DNA from: DASSUW01 sp963844405
GTDB lineage: Bacteria; Actinomycetota; Thermoleophilia; Solirubrobacterales; Solirubrobacteraceae
Assembly: GCA_963844405.1 (NCBI GenBank)
Contig: CAWJNZ010000007.1
Coordinates: 1,369,961 to 1,433,960, forward strand
Reading direction: 5' to 3'
Length of the DNA stretch: 64,000 bases
In this document: positions 8,654-16,341 of the stretch, piece by piece
How positions within the stretch are numbered: the stretch's first letter is position 1
Layout of the letters: the number at the start of each line of letters is the position of its first letter
Notes under the pieces: generated by a model
Seen by the model: only the letters and a program-made list of their open reading frames with translations
Databases searched by the model: none
Told to the model about the DNA's origin: nothing
Translations under genes and position numbers: made by a program

Positions 8654-9100
8654 TCACTGCACGGTGACGTCGGGGAAGAGGACCTCCTCGACGTGGACGT
8701 CCGTGTGCTCCTTGATCGACTTGAGGATCTTCTTCTTGATCTTCTCGCGGCCCTCGCCCTGGATCAGGTCGTGGTCGGCCGCGTTCGTCAGCACGTCCGT
8801 GATCAGGTCGCGGACGATCGCCTCCTGCGGTTCGGAGCCGTAGCCGTCGGGCGGGGTGGGGGCGCCGTGGCCGCCACCGTGGCCGCCGGCCGCCTCGGCG
8901 GCCTCGACGACGAGCGCGACCGAGACCTTGGCGTACCGGCCGTCGGCCAGGTTGACCAGGAACTCCTTCGGCAGGACGTAGACCGTGCCGTGGACCTTGG
9001 GCTCAGGGGGCTTCTCGGCCGGCTTGGCGAGAACGGTCTTGTAGGCGCCGCCGGCGAGCACGAGTGCCGCTACGACGATGATGATGATCTTCTTGTTCAT
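8654..9100 (-). CDS. fliL: FliL, basal-body/stator-associated protein
   Basis: Predicted 148-residue single-pass protein. The N-terminal helix IIIIVVAALVLAGGAY is followed by a FliL domain with YVLPKEFLVNLADGRYAKVS and a C-terminal conserved part (IVRDLITDVLTN, then KILKSIKEHTDVHVEEVLF). FliL rings surround MotA/MotB stators and support torque. A His/Gly-rich insert (GGHGGGHG, near residues 71-79) interrupts the domain and is not typical. The start overlaps the motB stop by 4 bp. Confidence 0.93.
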   Translation of the reverse strand: MNKKIIIIVVAALVLAGGAYKTVLAKPAEKPPEPKVHGTVYVLPKEFLVNLADGRYAKVSVALVVEAAEAAGGHGGGHGAPTPPDGYGSEPQEAIVRDLITDVLTNAADHDLIQGEGREKIKKKILKSIKEHTDVHVEEVLFPDVTVQ

Positions 9101-9939
9101 TTGTCGCCTCCTTGCGACGGATTTGCTCCATGCAGGCGGGTCAGGATGATCTCGACCCGCCGGTTCTTCGCCCGGCCGGCCGGCGTCGCGTTGCCGGCGA
9201 TCGGGTGCTGGGCGGCATAGCCGGACAGCGACATGCGCCGGCCGGACACGCCCGAGTCGCCCAGCTGCTGCACCACCGCCGCCGCGCGGGCGCCGGAGAG
9301 CTGCCAGTTGGACGGGTACTGCGAAGTGGCGATCGGGCGATCGTCGGTGTGCCCCTCGACCTGGACGGGATGCTTCCCCTCGTGGTCGATGATGCGGCCG
9401 ATCTCGGCCAGCGTGGGCCGGCCGCCGGACTTGACCACGGCGCTGCCCGAGTCGAACAGCACGCCGTCGGTCACCAGGCGGATCTTCAGCCCGTCCGGGG
9501 TGACGGTCGTCGACATCTTCTCGGCAAGCCCGGCCTCCTTGGCCAGCTTGTCGATGCGCTTCTTGAGGTCCTGGAAGCTGCGCTCCTCGGCCCGCGCCTG
9601 CTTGGCCGCCTCCTCGGCGTCCTGCGGGCTCATCGCCTGGGCGATGGCCTGCGCCGGGGTGAGCGTCGGCAGCGGCGGGTTCGGCGGGGCCGCCTCGGCC
9701 TCCGACGCGTCGCCGGTCTGCATCATCGCCCGCCCGCCCGTGAGGACGGGCCCGGAGAAGGCCTCCTGGAGCGACTGCTGCAGCTCCTTGACCTTGCTGA
9801 TGTTCGTCGACGAGATCGCGAACAGGACCACGAACAGCGCGAACAGCAGCGTCATCATGTCGTAGCCCGAGACGAGCCAGCGCTCGTGGTTCTCGTGCTC
9901 CTCGTGATGGTGCTTCTTATGCCGACGCGCCGCGCTCAT
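9097..9939 (-). CDS. motB: MotB, flagellar stator protein
   Basis: Predicted 280-residue stator subunit. After a His-rich N-terminus comes the single helix with the proton/sodium-binding Asp (GYDMMTLLFALFVVLFAISS, Asp27). A plug/linker region follows, then a C-terminal OmpA-like peptidoglycan-binding domain with VEGHTDDRPI and NWQLSGARAAAVVQQL. It forms the ion channel with MotA and anchors it to peptidoglycan. It lies 8 bp after motA and overlaps fliL. Confidence 0.96.
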   Translation of the reverse strand: MSAARRHKKHHHEEHENHERWLVSGYDMMTLLFALFVVLFAISSTNISKVKELQQSLQEAFSGPVLTGGRAMMQTGDASEAEAAPPNPPLPTLTPAQAIAQAMSPQDAEEAAKQARAEERSFQDLKKRIDKLAKEAGLAEKMSTTVTPDGLKIRLVTDGVLFDSGSAVVKSGGRPTLAEIGRIIDHEGKHPVQVEGHTDDRPIATSQYPSNWQLSGARAAAVVQQLGDSGVSGRRMSLSGYAAQHPIAGNATPAGRAKNRRVEIILTRLHGANPSQGGDK

Positions 9940-9947
9940 GGCTCACC

Positions 9948-10751
9948 TCAGGCCGCCTGCTTCTGCTCGGCGCCCTTGGCGATCTGCTCCTCCTCGGAGG
10001 GGCGGTCCTTCGGCGGCACGTAGGCCATCAGCTTCTCGGCCACCACGCGCGGGTTGTCGCCCGCCTGGATCGCGAGGATGCCCTCGAGCGTCATCTCGCG
10101 GAAGTGCATCTCGGCCTCCGAGAGCTCCTTCAGGCGGTTGGCGATCGGCAGGAAGACCACGTTGGCGGAGCCGACGCCCATCAGCGTCGCGAGGAACGCG
10201 GCGGCGATCAGCGGGCCGAGCGTCGACGGCGCGTTCAGGTTGTTCATCACGTTGACGAGACCGAACACGGTGCCGACGATGCCCATCGTCGGGGCCAGCG
10301 CGCCCGCCTGCATGAACGGCGCGCGACCGGCGGAGTGGCGCTTGCGCATCGCCTCGTTCTCGGCGTCGAGCACGGCGGCCACGAGGTCCGGGTCCGTGCC
10401 GTCGACGACGAGCTGGATGCCCTTGCGGGTGAAGGGATCGTCGATGCTCTTGACGGCCTCGTCGAGCGCCAGCAGGCCGTCGCGGCGCGCTTGGTCGGCG
10501 AAGCCGACGAGCTGGTTGACGCGGCCGACCAGGTCGAGGTCCGGCGGCATGATCGCCTTCATGTAGAGCTTGGGGAGCGCGATGTGGACGGGCAGGCCAC
10601 AGGCGGCGATGGTCGCGCCGAGCGTGCCGACGAGCACGATGAGGGCCGCCGGCACGTTGAGGACGACCATGGGGTTCGAGCCCTCCATGATCGCGCCCAT
10701 TGCGATGCCGACGCAGGCGATGACGATGCCGATGGCGGTGCCGAACTTCAT
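9948..10751 (-). CDS. motA: MotA, flagellar stator ion channel
   Basis: Predicted 267-residue MotA/TolQ/ExbB-type protein with four membrane helices: two at the N-terminus (about residues 5-45) and two after residue 145 (APTMGIVGTVFGLVNVMNNL and the block ending VVFLPIANRL). The large cytoplasmic loop between helices 2 and 3 contacts FliG in the family. Length is normal. The start overlaps the flbD stop by 4 bp, as in Bacillus-type flbD-motAB arrangements. Confidence 0.95.
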   Translation of the reverse strand: MKFGTAIGIVIACVGIAMGAIMEGSNPMVVLNVPAALIVLVGTLGATIAACGLPVHIALPKLYMKAIMPPDLDLVGRVNQLVGFADQARRDGLLALDEAVKSIDDPFTRKGIQLVVDGTDPDLVAAVLDAENEAMRKRHSAGRAPFMQAGALAPTMGIVGTVFGLVNVMNNLNAPSTLGPLIAAAFLATLMGVGSANVVFLPIANRLKELSEAEMHFREMTLEGILAIQAGDNPRVVAEKLMAYVPPKDRPSEEEQIAKGAEQKQAA

Positions 10752-11071
10752 GACCGCGGCCCCTTGGTCGGCAGCTCGCTCTCCTGGCGGGCGTGCTCGG
10801 CGTTGAGCGCCACGATGGCGCCGTCGCCGGCGGTGCCGCGCACGAGCGCGAGGCTGGAGGAGCGGCGCGGGACGCGGCTCATCGCGTCGAGGACCGACGC
10901 GCGCCAGGCGCGGACGGCATCGGTGACCTGGTCCGGCGTCTCGACCACGACCAGGCGCGAGCCGGTCGTGAGCACGACGACGGTGTCCGGGTTGGCCTCG
11001 ACGGTGAGGATCAGGTCCGGGTTCAGGTGGAACGGCTGGGGAGTTCGCCCGAGTTTGTGAAGACGGATCAT
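10748..11071 (-). CDS. flbD: FlbD/SwrD-family motility protein
   Basis: Predicted 107-residue protein. The first ~70 residues match the small FlbD (SwrD) family found beside motA in Gram-positive flagellar operons: MIRLHKLGRTPQPFHLNPDL, then VVLTTGSRLVVVETPDQVTD. Bacillus SwrD promotes motor torque. The ~35-residue C-terminal tail is longer than usual for the family. First gene of the flbD-motA-motB-fliL-fliN unit, 40 nt downstream of a sigma-28-type promoter. Confidence 0.85.
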   Translation of the reverse strand: MIRLHKLGRTPQPFHLNPDLILTVEANPDTVVVLTTGSRLVVVETPDQVTDAVRAWRASVLDAMSRVPRRSSSLALVRGTAGDGAIVALNAEHARQESELPTKGPRS

Positions 11072-11111
11072 GGGAGGGGAGGGACCGAGAGACGGAGGGG
11101 TCCTGGCCGGG

Positions 11112-11138
11112 TCATCGGCCGCGGGCGCCGGGAGTTGA
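11112..11138 (-). promoter_or_regulatory. sigma-28-type promoter of flbD-motAB-fliL-fliN
   Basis: On the minus strand TCAA (11138-11135), 15 bp, GCCGATGA (11119-11112). The -10 ends 40 nt before the flbD start and lies just downstream of the flgE terminator, so stator genes have their own sigma-28-class start point. Confidence 0.83.
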
Positions 11139-11142
11139 ACGA

Positions 11143-11168
11143 AAAGGGCCCGCCGGAGCGGGCCCTTT
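11143..11168 (-). terminator. Intrinsic terminator after flgE
   Basis: Perfect 11-bp stem AAAGGGCCCGC / GCGGGCCCTTT with a CGGA-type 4-nt loop. Read on the minus strand it ends in CCCTTTTC. It lies 19 bp after the flgE stop and before the flbD promoter, separating the fliJ-flgE operon from the motor genes. Confidence 0.88.
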
Positions 11169-11187
11169 CACGTCACGGCGCTAGGGG

Positions 11188-12018
11188 TTAGCGCTTGAGG
11201 TTCACCAGATCGCTGAGCATCTCGTCCGAGGTCGAGATGACGCGCGAGTTGGCCTGGAAGCCGCGCTGGGCGGTGATCATGTTCGTGAACGACTGGGCGA
11301 GGTCCACGTTGGACATCTCGATCGCGCCCGCGGTCGTGAAGCCGTACTGCGCGCCCGGCGTGCCCACGTCCTCGGTGCCCGAGTTCGCGGTCTCGACCCA
11401 GCGGTTCGAGCCGGAGCGCTGCAGGCCGGCCGAGTTCGCGAAGGTGGCGAGCGTGATGAACTGCTGGCCCGTCTGGCGCACGCCGGCGGTGTCGACGTAG
11501 CTGACGTCGCCGTTCTGGCCGATGGCCACGTTGGTCGACCCGGGCGGGATCCGGAGCAGCGCGGGGGCGCCGCCGGCGTCGCGGCCCTGGACGTAGTAGC
11601 CGTCCTGGGTCACCAGGTAGCCGTCGCGGTTGGTGGTGAAGTTGCCCGCGCGTGTGTACTCGAAGCCGGTGGCGGCGGCGGCCGGCGGCGTCGCGGTGCT
11701 CGCGGCGACCCGGAACATGCCCGGGCCCTGGATGGCGACGTCGAGCGGGTTGCCCGTCGACTGGAGGGCGCCGGAGGTCATCAGGTTGTCGATCGACGAC
11801 AGCTGGGTGCCGAGGCCGACCTGCGCCGCGTTGGCGCCGCCCGTGCCGCCGCCGGGCCCGGAGGCGCCGCGCTGCAGCTGGGTCAGCGAGTCCTTGAACG
11901 TCGTGCGCGCCGACTTGTAGCCGATCGTGTTGACGTTCGCGATGTCGTTGGAGGTGACGTCGAGCATCACCTGGTGGGTCCTGAGGCCGCTGATGGCGGC
12001 GAACATGCCTCGCATCAT
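11188..12018 (-). CDS. flgE: FlgE, flagellar hook protein
   Basis: Predicted 276-residue hook subunit. The N-terminal heptad region MFAAISGLRTHQ with SNDIANVNTIGYKSAR, the central NPLDVAIQGPGMFRV motif, and the C-terminal helix IEMSNVDLAQSFTNMITAQR define the flagellar basal-body rod/hook family; position after flgD makes it FlgE. It is short, close to the Bacillus hook protein (about 264), lacking the variable outer domains of enteric FlgE. The start is ATG ATG at 12018/12015, with an AAGGAG ribosome site. Last gene before the terminator. Confidence 0.93.
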   Translation of the reverse strand: MMRGMFAAISGLRTHQVMLDVTSNDIANVNTIGYKSARTTFKDSLTQLQRGASGPGGGTGGANAAQVGLGTQLSSIDNLMTSGALQSTGNPLDVAIQGPGMFRVAASTATPPAAAATGFEYTRAGNFTTNRDGYLVTQDGYYVQGRDAGGAPALLRIPPGSTNVAIGQNGDVSYVDTAGVRQTGQQFITLATFANSAGLQRSGSNRWVETANSGTEDVGTPGAQYGFTTAGAIEMSNVDLAQSFTNMITAQRGFQANSRVISTSDEMLSDLVNLKR

Positions 12019-12042
12019 CGGGGCATCAACTCCTTCCGTCGC

Positions 12043-12450
12043 CTAAGCGACCTGCGTGATGGTTGAGGGATCGACTCCGTCGACGCCGTTCACCGTGAGC
12101 AGCGGCTTGCCGCCCGCGGTGGTGACCTTGTCGACCTTGCCGGTTTGAATCTGGTCGTCGGCGTCCACGTAGCTGACGGTGCGGCCGATCAGGCCGACCG
12201 CGTTGGTGGACGACATGGAGGCGGCCATCTGCTGGTTGGCCGCCGCCAGGTTGGTGACCTGCTCCAGCGTGGAGAAGGACGCCATCTGAGCCATGAACTC
12301 GCTGTCGTTCATGGGGTTCATCGGGTCCTGGTGCTGCAGCTGGGCCACGAAGAGCTTGAGGAACTGGTCCTTGCCGAGCGAACCGTTGGCGGCGTTCTTC
12401 GGCATGTCCTCGACCTTGATGATCTCGGTCGTGCTGTTGATGCTGGTCAT
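12043..12450 (-). CDS. flgD: FlgD, hook cap/scaffold protein
   Basis: Predicted 135-residue FlgD, the cap under which hook subunits polymerize. Visible is the conserved N-terminal FlgD domain: LGKDQFLKLFVAQLQHQDPM, then NDSEFMAQMASFSTLEQV. After a short linker the remaining ~50 residues form only a reduced beta domain (GLIGRTVSYVD... PLLTVNGV), so the protein lacks the larger fibronectin/tudor part of enteric FlgD, as in many Gram-positive relatives. Located between fliK and flgE as expected. Confidence 0.95.
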   Translation of the reverse strand: MTSINSTTEIIKVEDMPKNAANGSLGKDQFLKLFVAQLQHQDPMNPMNDSEFMAQMASFSTLEQVTNLAAANQQMAASMSSTNAVGLIGRTVSYVDADDQIQTGKVDKVTTAGGKPLLTVNGVDGVDPSTITQVA

Positions 12451-12471
12451 TGGGCTCGAAGGGGGTCGGGA

Positions 12472-13842
12472 TCAGGCGAGCACGTCAACCAGCAGCCCAC
12501 CGGGCAGCTCGATGACGGTCTGGGTGGACGGAGCCGGCTCGGCGTCGCCGTCGGCGTCGCGGGCCGAACGGCCGGGGGAGGTCAGGCGGTCGTCGAGGGC
12601 ATCGCTCCACTCGCCGCGGGCGCTCTGCCGCTGCTGCTGGTCGGCCGAGGTGGAGACCTCGAGCGAGATCAGCGTCACGTCGCGCGCCTCGAGGGCGCGG
12701 CGCAGGTCCTCGCCGGCCTGGGCCAGCAGGCGGGCGGCCTCGGGCGAGTCGGCGACCACCTGGGCGGCGACGCCGCCGGCCGTGGCCTGCAGGCGGATCT
12801 CGATGCCGCCGAGCTCGGCCGGCTTGAGCGCCATCTTGGCGCGGCTGATGCCGCGCTCGACGGCGACGTGCAGGAGCGTGGAGACCGCGGCCGGGGCACG
12901 GTGCAGCGGCACGGCGCGCTGCGGCGCGACGGGACCGGACAGCGGCGTGGAGACCGGCGCGGGGGCGACGGGCTCGGTGGCCGGGCCCTGGGCGGGCGCG
13001 GCGGCAGCCGGGGCCGGCTCGGCGGCGCGCGCCGGGGTCGCGGCGTGCGGCACGGGCGCGGCGGGTGCCTCGGCCACCGGGGCAGCCACCGGCTCGGCGG
13101 GCAGCTCGGCCTCCGGCGCGGCGACCGGGACCTGGGCCTGCGGGACAGCGGGCTGAGCCGGAGCCGGCGCGGCGTCCTGCGGCTGCGCGGCCGCCGGGGC
13201 GGGCACGGTCGCGACCGGCTGGCCGGCGGCCGGGACGGCCGGAGCGGCGGGCTGCGGAGCGAGCGCAACGGCGGCGCCGGCGGGCACGGCGGCCGGCTGC
13301 GGCGTCGCGGCCACGACCGCGGCGGCGACGGCCTCCGGGGCGAGCATGAAGGGCGGGGCGACGGGGAGCGCCGGCGCGGCGGCCGGCGCCTCGGCCGGGA
13401 TGGTCGCGACGAACGGCACGGCGACCGGCTGGCCGGCGACGAGGCCCTCGACCGGGGGCATGACGACGTTCTCGGCCGCCGGAGCCACGAAGGGAGCCTG
13501 CGGGCCGACGGCGTGGAGGTCGAGGCGGGCGGCGTCGCGCGAGAGCTCGGACGCGTGCGCCCGGTTGTCGCCGTCGCGCGGCCCGTCGTGACCGAGGGCG
13601 CGGCCCTGAGGCCCGTCGTGGCCGACGCCGCCGTCGCGCGGCCGGTCATGGCGCGCGTCGCGGGAGTCGGAGGCCCGGCCGCCCGCGCGCTCGTCGCGGC
13701 GCGACTGCTCGGCACGGGGGGCGGGGGCATGCGCGTCGAGCAGCGCCGCGAAGGCGCTCCCGTCGCGACGCTCGGCCGGGGCGGCCGAGGAGCGGTCATT
13801 CAGCGCGGCGGGGCGCGTGGGCTGGGTGCGGTCGGTGTTCAT
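12472..13842 (-). CDS. fliK: FliK, flagellar hook-length control protein
   Basis: Predicted 456-residue ruler protein. A charged N-terminus and a long Ala/Pro/Val-rich, low-complexity middle (roughly residues 85-300, extended and probably unstructured) precede a C-terminal Flg_hook domain with MALKPAELGGIEIRLQ, VADSPEAARLLAQAGEDL and LEVSTS. FliK measures hook length and triggers the FlhB switch. The start is taken as ATG 13842, overlapping the stop of the upstream transglycosylase gene by one base; GTG 13845 is possible. A second protein with the same C-terminal domain is encoded at 25908-26486. Confidence 0.88.
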   Translation of the reverse strand: MNTDRTQPTRPAALNDRSSAAPAERRDGSAFAALLDAHAPAPRAEQSRRDERAGGRASDSRDARHDRPRDGGVGHDGPQGRALGHDGPRDGDNRAHASELSRDAARLDLHAVGPQAPFVAPAAENVVMPPVEGLVAGQPVAVPFVATIPAEAPAAAPALPVAPPFMLAPEAVAAAVVAATPQPAAVPAGAAVALAPQPAAPAVPAAGQPVATVPAPAAAQPQDAAPAPAQPAVPQAQVPVAAPEAELPAEPVAAPVAEAPAAPVPHAATPARAAEPAPAAAAPAQGPATEPVAPAPVSTPLSGPVAPQRAVPLHRAPAAVSTLLHVAVERGISRAKMALKPAELGGIEIRLQATAGGVAAQVVADSPEAARLLAQAGEDLRRALEARDVTLISLEVSTSADQQQRQSARGEWSDALDDRLTSPGRSARDADGDAEPAPSTQTVIELPGGLLVDVLA

Positions 13843-14444
13843 CACAGGATCGAGGGGGTGCCGCCACCCGCCGCGCGGTACTGCGCGGCGTTGGCCTGGA
13901 CGATGCGGACGTAGTTCTGGGTCTCGGCGTAGGGCGGGACGCCGCCGTAGCGCTGGACCGCGCCGGGGCCGGCGTTGTAGGCGGCCAGGGCGCGCGTCAC
14001 GTCGCCGCCGAAGGCGTCGAGCTGCTGGCGCAGGTACTTGGCGCCGCCGTCGAGGTTCTGGATCGGGTCGAGCACGTTCGTGACGCCGAGGCCGGCGGCG
14101 GTGCCCGGCATCAGCTGGGTGAGGCCGCGGGCGCCGGCGGGCGAGCCGGCGTTCGGGTTGAAGCCCGACTCCTGCTTGACGAGCCCGGCGAGCAGCGCCG
14201 GGTCGATGCCGTGCTTCTTGGCGGCGGCGGTGATCTCGGCGCCGAACGGCACGTCGGCCGGGAGCGCGGAGGCGCCGACGCTCATCGGCGAGGCCGAAGC
14301 GGTGGTGGCGGCGGGGGCGGTGGCGGCCGTGGCGGTGGCCAGCTGGGAAGCGAAGGCGGTCGGCGCGGGTGCCGGGGCCGGCGAGGCAGCGCCCATCAGG
14401 GCCTGCAGCTCGGCGACGCGGGCGACGACGGCGTCGACGCTCAT
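13842..14444 (-). CDS. Lytic transglycosylase (SLT domain) in flagellar operon
   Basis: Predicted 200-residue protein. After an Ala/Pro/Thr-rich N-terminal half, a soluble-lytic-transglycosylase domain (about residues 85-195) shows the catalytic motif LAGLVKQESGFNPNAGS (catalytic Glu), then GARGLTQLMPGTA and ALAAYNAGPGAVQRYGG. No classical signal peptide is seen, so it may leave through the flagellar export route; that is inference. It lies between fliJ and fliK, coupled to both by start/stop overlaps, and probably opens peptidoglycan for the rod, replacing the muramidase half of FlgJ. Confidence 0.9.
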   Translation of the reverse strand: MSVDAVVARVAELQALMGAASPAPAPAPTAFASQLATATAATAPAATTASASPMSVGASALPADVPFGAEITAAAKKHGIDPALLAGLVKQESGFNPNAGSPAGARGLTQLMPGTAAGLGVTNVLDPIQNLDGGAKYLRQQLDAFGGDVTRALAAYNAGPGAVQRYGGVPPYAETQNYVRIVQANAAQYRAAGGGTPSIL

Positions 14445-14908
14445 GCAGCGGCTCCGCGGCGGTGCATGGTCAGAGCGACCTCGTCGAGCTCGCCCTGGGC
14501 CACGCGCGCCCAGTGGGCGTCGTGGTCGGCGCGCTGGCGGGCCTCGAGCTTGTCCATGACCTGGCGGTCGCGGGCGGCGGTCTGCAGCGCGGTGCGGCGC
14601 GCGGCGACCTCGGCGTCCTGGCGGTCGAGGTCCAGCGCCGCCTCGCGGCGGTCGCGCTCGGCGCGCTCGATGAACGCCTGGGCGGCGATCAGGTCCATGC
14701 CCGTCGCGCGGGTCTGCGCGGTCTCGCGGCCGGCGTCGGTCGCGGCGGAAGCGGCGTACGTCGCCTCGCGCAGCATCGCCTCGCCGCGCAGGCGCAGGCT
14801 CAGCTCGCGCGCCAGGTCCTCCTGAGCACGCGCTTCCGCGCGCTCTCGGAGCGTCTTGACGCGCTCGAGGCGGAACGTGAAGGACGGAATCTCCACGTCC
14901 GCTGTCAT
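14441..14908 (-). CDS. fliJ: FliJ, flagellar export chaperone/ATPase stalk protein
   Basis: Predicted 155-residue, highly charged, almost wholly helical coiled-coil protein with the FliJ N-terminal pattern FTFRLERVKTLRERAEARAQ. FliJ acts as the central stalk of the FliI ring and recycles chaperones. FliJ normally follows fliI directly; here a divergent RTX gene and a lipoprotein gene (15001-16324) separate them, so fliJ must start its own transcript with slt-fliK-flgD-flgE. No sigma-28-like site is visible upstream; an inverted repeat lies at 14944-14963. Assignment relies on coiled-coil character and context. Confidence 0.8.
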   Translation of the reverse strand: MTADVEIPSFTFRLERVKTLRERAEARAQEDLARELSLRLRGEAMLREATYAASAATDAGRETAQTRATGMDLIAAQAFIERAERDRREAALDLDRQDAEVAARRTALQTAARDRQVMDKLEARQRADHDAHWARVAQGELDEVALTMHRRGAAA

Positions 14909-14943
14909 CGACCGGTCCGCACGAACCTGTAGGCGTCCGCCTC

Positions 14944-14963
14944 AGGAACGGCTCATCGTTCCT
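14944..14963. repeat. Inverted repeat in the fliJ / RTX-gene divergent spacer
   Basis: Perfect 7-bp arms AGGAACG and CGTTCCT, 6 bp apart, flanked on both sides by CCTCAGG-type bases, in the 92-bp spacer between the divergent starts of fliJ and the RTX gene. It could be an operator serving either gene; nothing in the sequence proves this. Confidence 0.4.
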
Positions 14964-14987
14964 CAGGAAACCGGCCCCTGGCGCGCT

Positions 14988-14993
14988 TACCGT
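14988..14993 (+). promoter_or_regulatory. Candidate -10 element of the RTX gene
   Basis: TACCGT (TANNNT class) ends 7 nt before the ATG at 15001, and there is no Shine-Dalgarno sequence, suggesting a leaderless transcript. No convincing -35 is seen. Confidence 0.35.
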
Positions 14994-15000
14994 CGGGACC

Positions 15001-15756
15001 ATGCGGACCTCCCCACTCCTCGTCGGCGTGCTGCTCGCAGCCGCGCTGGCACTCCCCACCACGGCCTCCGCGGCCGCGACCCCCAGCTGCTTCGCCGGCC
15101 TGGGGGGCACCTACAACGACTACACGATCGTCGGCACCGGCAAGTCGGAGGTGCTCGTCGGCACCTCCGGGCCCGACGTCATCTACGCCGCCGGCGGCGA
15201 CGACGAGATCCATGGCCTCGGCGGCGAAAACATCCTCTGCGGGGCCGCCGGCGGCGACCTGATCGTCGGCGGCGAGGGCAACGACCTGATGGACGGCGCC
15301 GACGACCCGGCGAGCTACCGCTCGGAGGCCGGCAAGCGCACCAACGACGAGGCCGACCGCTTCTACGGCGGCCCCGGCAACGACAACGCCACCGGCCTCG
15401 ACGGCGACGACTGGGTCGAGGGCGGCGACGGCAACGACGACATCGGCGGCGGCCGTGGCCGCGACGTCGTGCTCGGCGGCGCCGGCACCGACGCCGTGCT
15501 CGGCTCCGGCGTGCTGTTCGAGAACGAGCCGGACCTCGTCCGCGGCGGTCCCGGCGACGACTTCGTGACCTCGAGCGGCGGCGGGAACGACGAGCTGTAC
15601 GGCGACGAGGGCGACGACAGCCTGAACGGCGGCCCCGGCGACGACCAGCTCGACGGCGGGCCCGGCTTCGACCTGGCCGACGGCGAGGACGGCATCGACG
15701 CCTGCGTGGCCGTCGAGACCGTGCTCGGCTGCGAGCTCGGCGCCCTGACGTCCTGA
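15001..15756 (+). CDS. Secreted calcium-binding RTX-repeat protein
   Basis: Predicted 251-residue protein with a Sec signal peptide (LLVGVLLAAALALPTTASA) and a mature part made almost wholly of hemolysin-type calcium-binding nonapeptides of the GGxGxDx(hydrophobic) kind, for example GGEGNDLMDG, GGPGNDNATG, GGDGNDDIGG, GGAGTDAVLG, GGPGDDFV, GDEGDDSLNG and GGPGDDQLDG. Four cysteines could form disulfides. No enzymatic domain or C-terminal type I secretion signal is evident. It would fold as a parallel beta roll on binding calcium outside the cell. It is divergent from fliJ and unrelated to the flagellum by sequence. Confidence 0.85.
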   Translation: MRTSPLLVGVLLAAALALPTTASAAATPSCFAGLGGTYNDYTIVGTGKSEVLVGTSGPDVIYAAGGDDEIHGLGGENILCGAAGGDLIVGGEGNDLMDGADDPASYRSEAGKRTNDEADRFYGGPGNDNATGLDGDDWVEGGDGNDDIGGGRGRDVVLGGAGTDAVLGSGVLFENEPDLVRGGPGDDFVTSSGGGNDELYGDEGDDSLNGGPGDDQLDGGPGFDLADGEDGIDACVAVETVLGCELGALTS

Positions 15757-15787
15757 GGATGCGGAGGCTGACCGGCGGCGGGGCCGG

Positions 15788-16324
15788 TCAGTTTCGCGCG
15801 CCGATCACCGAGGCGGAGTCCTTGAGCCTGGCCGCGCTCGTGTCGACGAGGATGAGGATCGAGCACTCACCCGTCGGCGCCATGGCGATGTACGAGCCGT
15901 CGGGGGCACTCTGGAGCCGGCCCTCGCGGCCGTCGACGTCGAGCCGTTCGCCGGTCACCTTGCCGTCGCTCTCGGCGTCCTTGGCGCCCAGCACCACGTC
16001 CTCCGGCCGGCCCTCGTTGGTGTTGACGACGATGACCACCGTGCCCTGCTGCGCCCTGCGGCGGAAGATGACGCTGGCGTCGTGGCTGCGATAGCCCTCG
16101 CCGACCTCCTTCCGCAGCTCGCCCACGAACTCGTCGATCGGCTCGTCGTCGACCGGCGGCTCGACGGTGTAACCGCGCGGCACGGGACCGATCACCTCGC
16201 TCGCCTTCAGCGTCGACGTGCCCTCGGGGCACTCGGGCGGGGCCGAGAGCGTCTCGCGCCCGGGCGTGCCGCAGCCGGCCGCCGCGAAGAACGCCAGAGT
16301 GATCATGATCGCCGCGCAACGCAT
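15788..16324 (-). CDS. Predicted lipoprotein of unknown function
   Basis: Predicted 178-residue protein starting MRCAAIMITLAFFAAAGCG, a signal peptide with a lipobox ending in Ala-Gly-Cys (Cys18). The mature part has no motif I recognise; it is rich in charged residues and ends with a hydrophobic strand CSILILVDTS. It starts 17 bp after the fliI stop on the same strand, so it may be the last gene of the flgB-fliI operon; its 3' end faces the RTX gene. Function cannot be given. Confidence 0.7.
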   Translation of the reverse strand: MRCAAIMITLAFFAAAGCGTPGRETLSAPPECPEGTSTLKASEVIGPVPRGYTVEPPVDDEPIDEFVGELRKEVGEGYRSHDASVIFRRRAQQGTVVIVVNTNEGRPEDVVLGAKDAESDGKVTGERLDVDGREGRLQSAPDGSYIAMAPTGECSILILVDTSAARLKDSASVIGARN

Positions 16325-16341
16325 GGCGGCAGCAGTACCCG

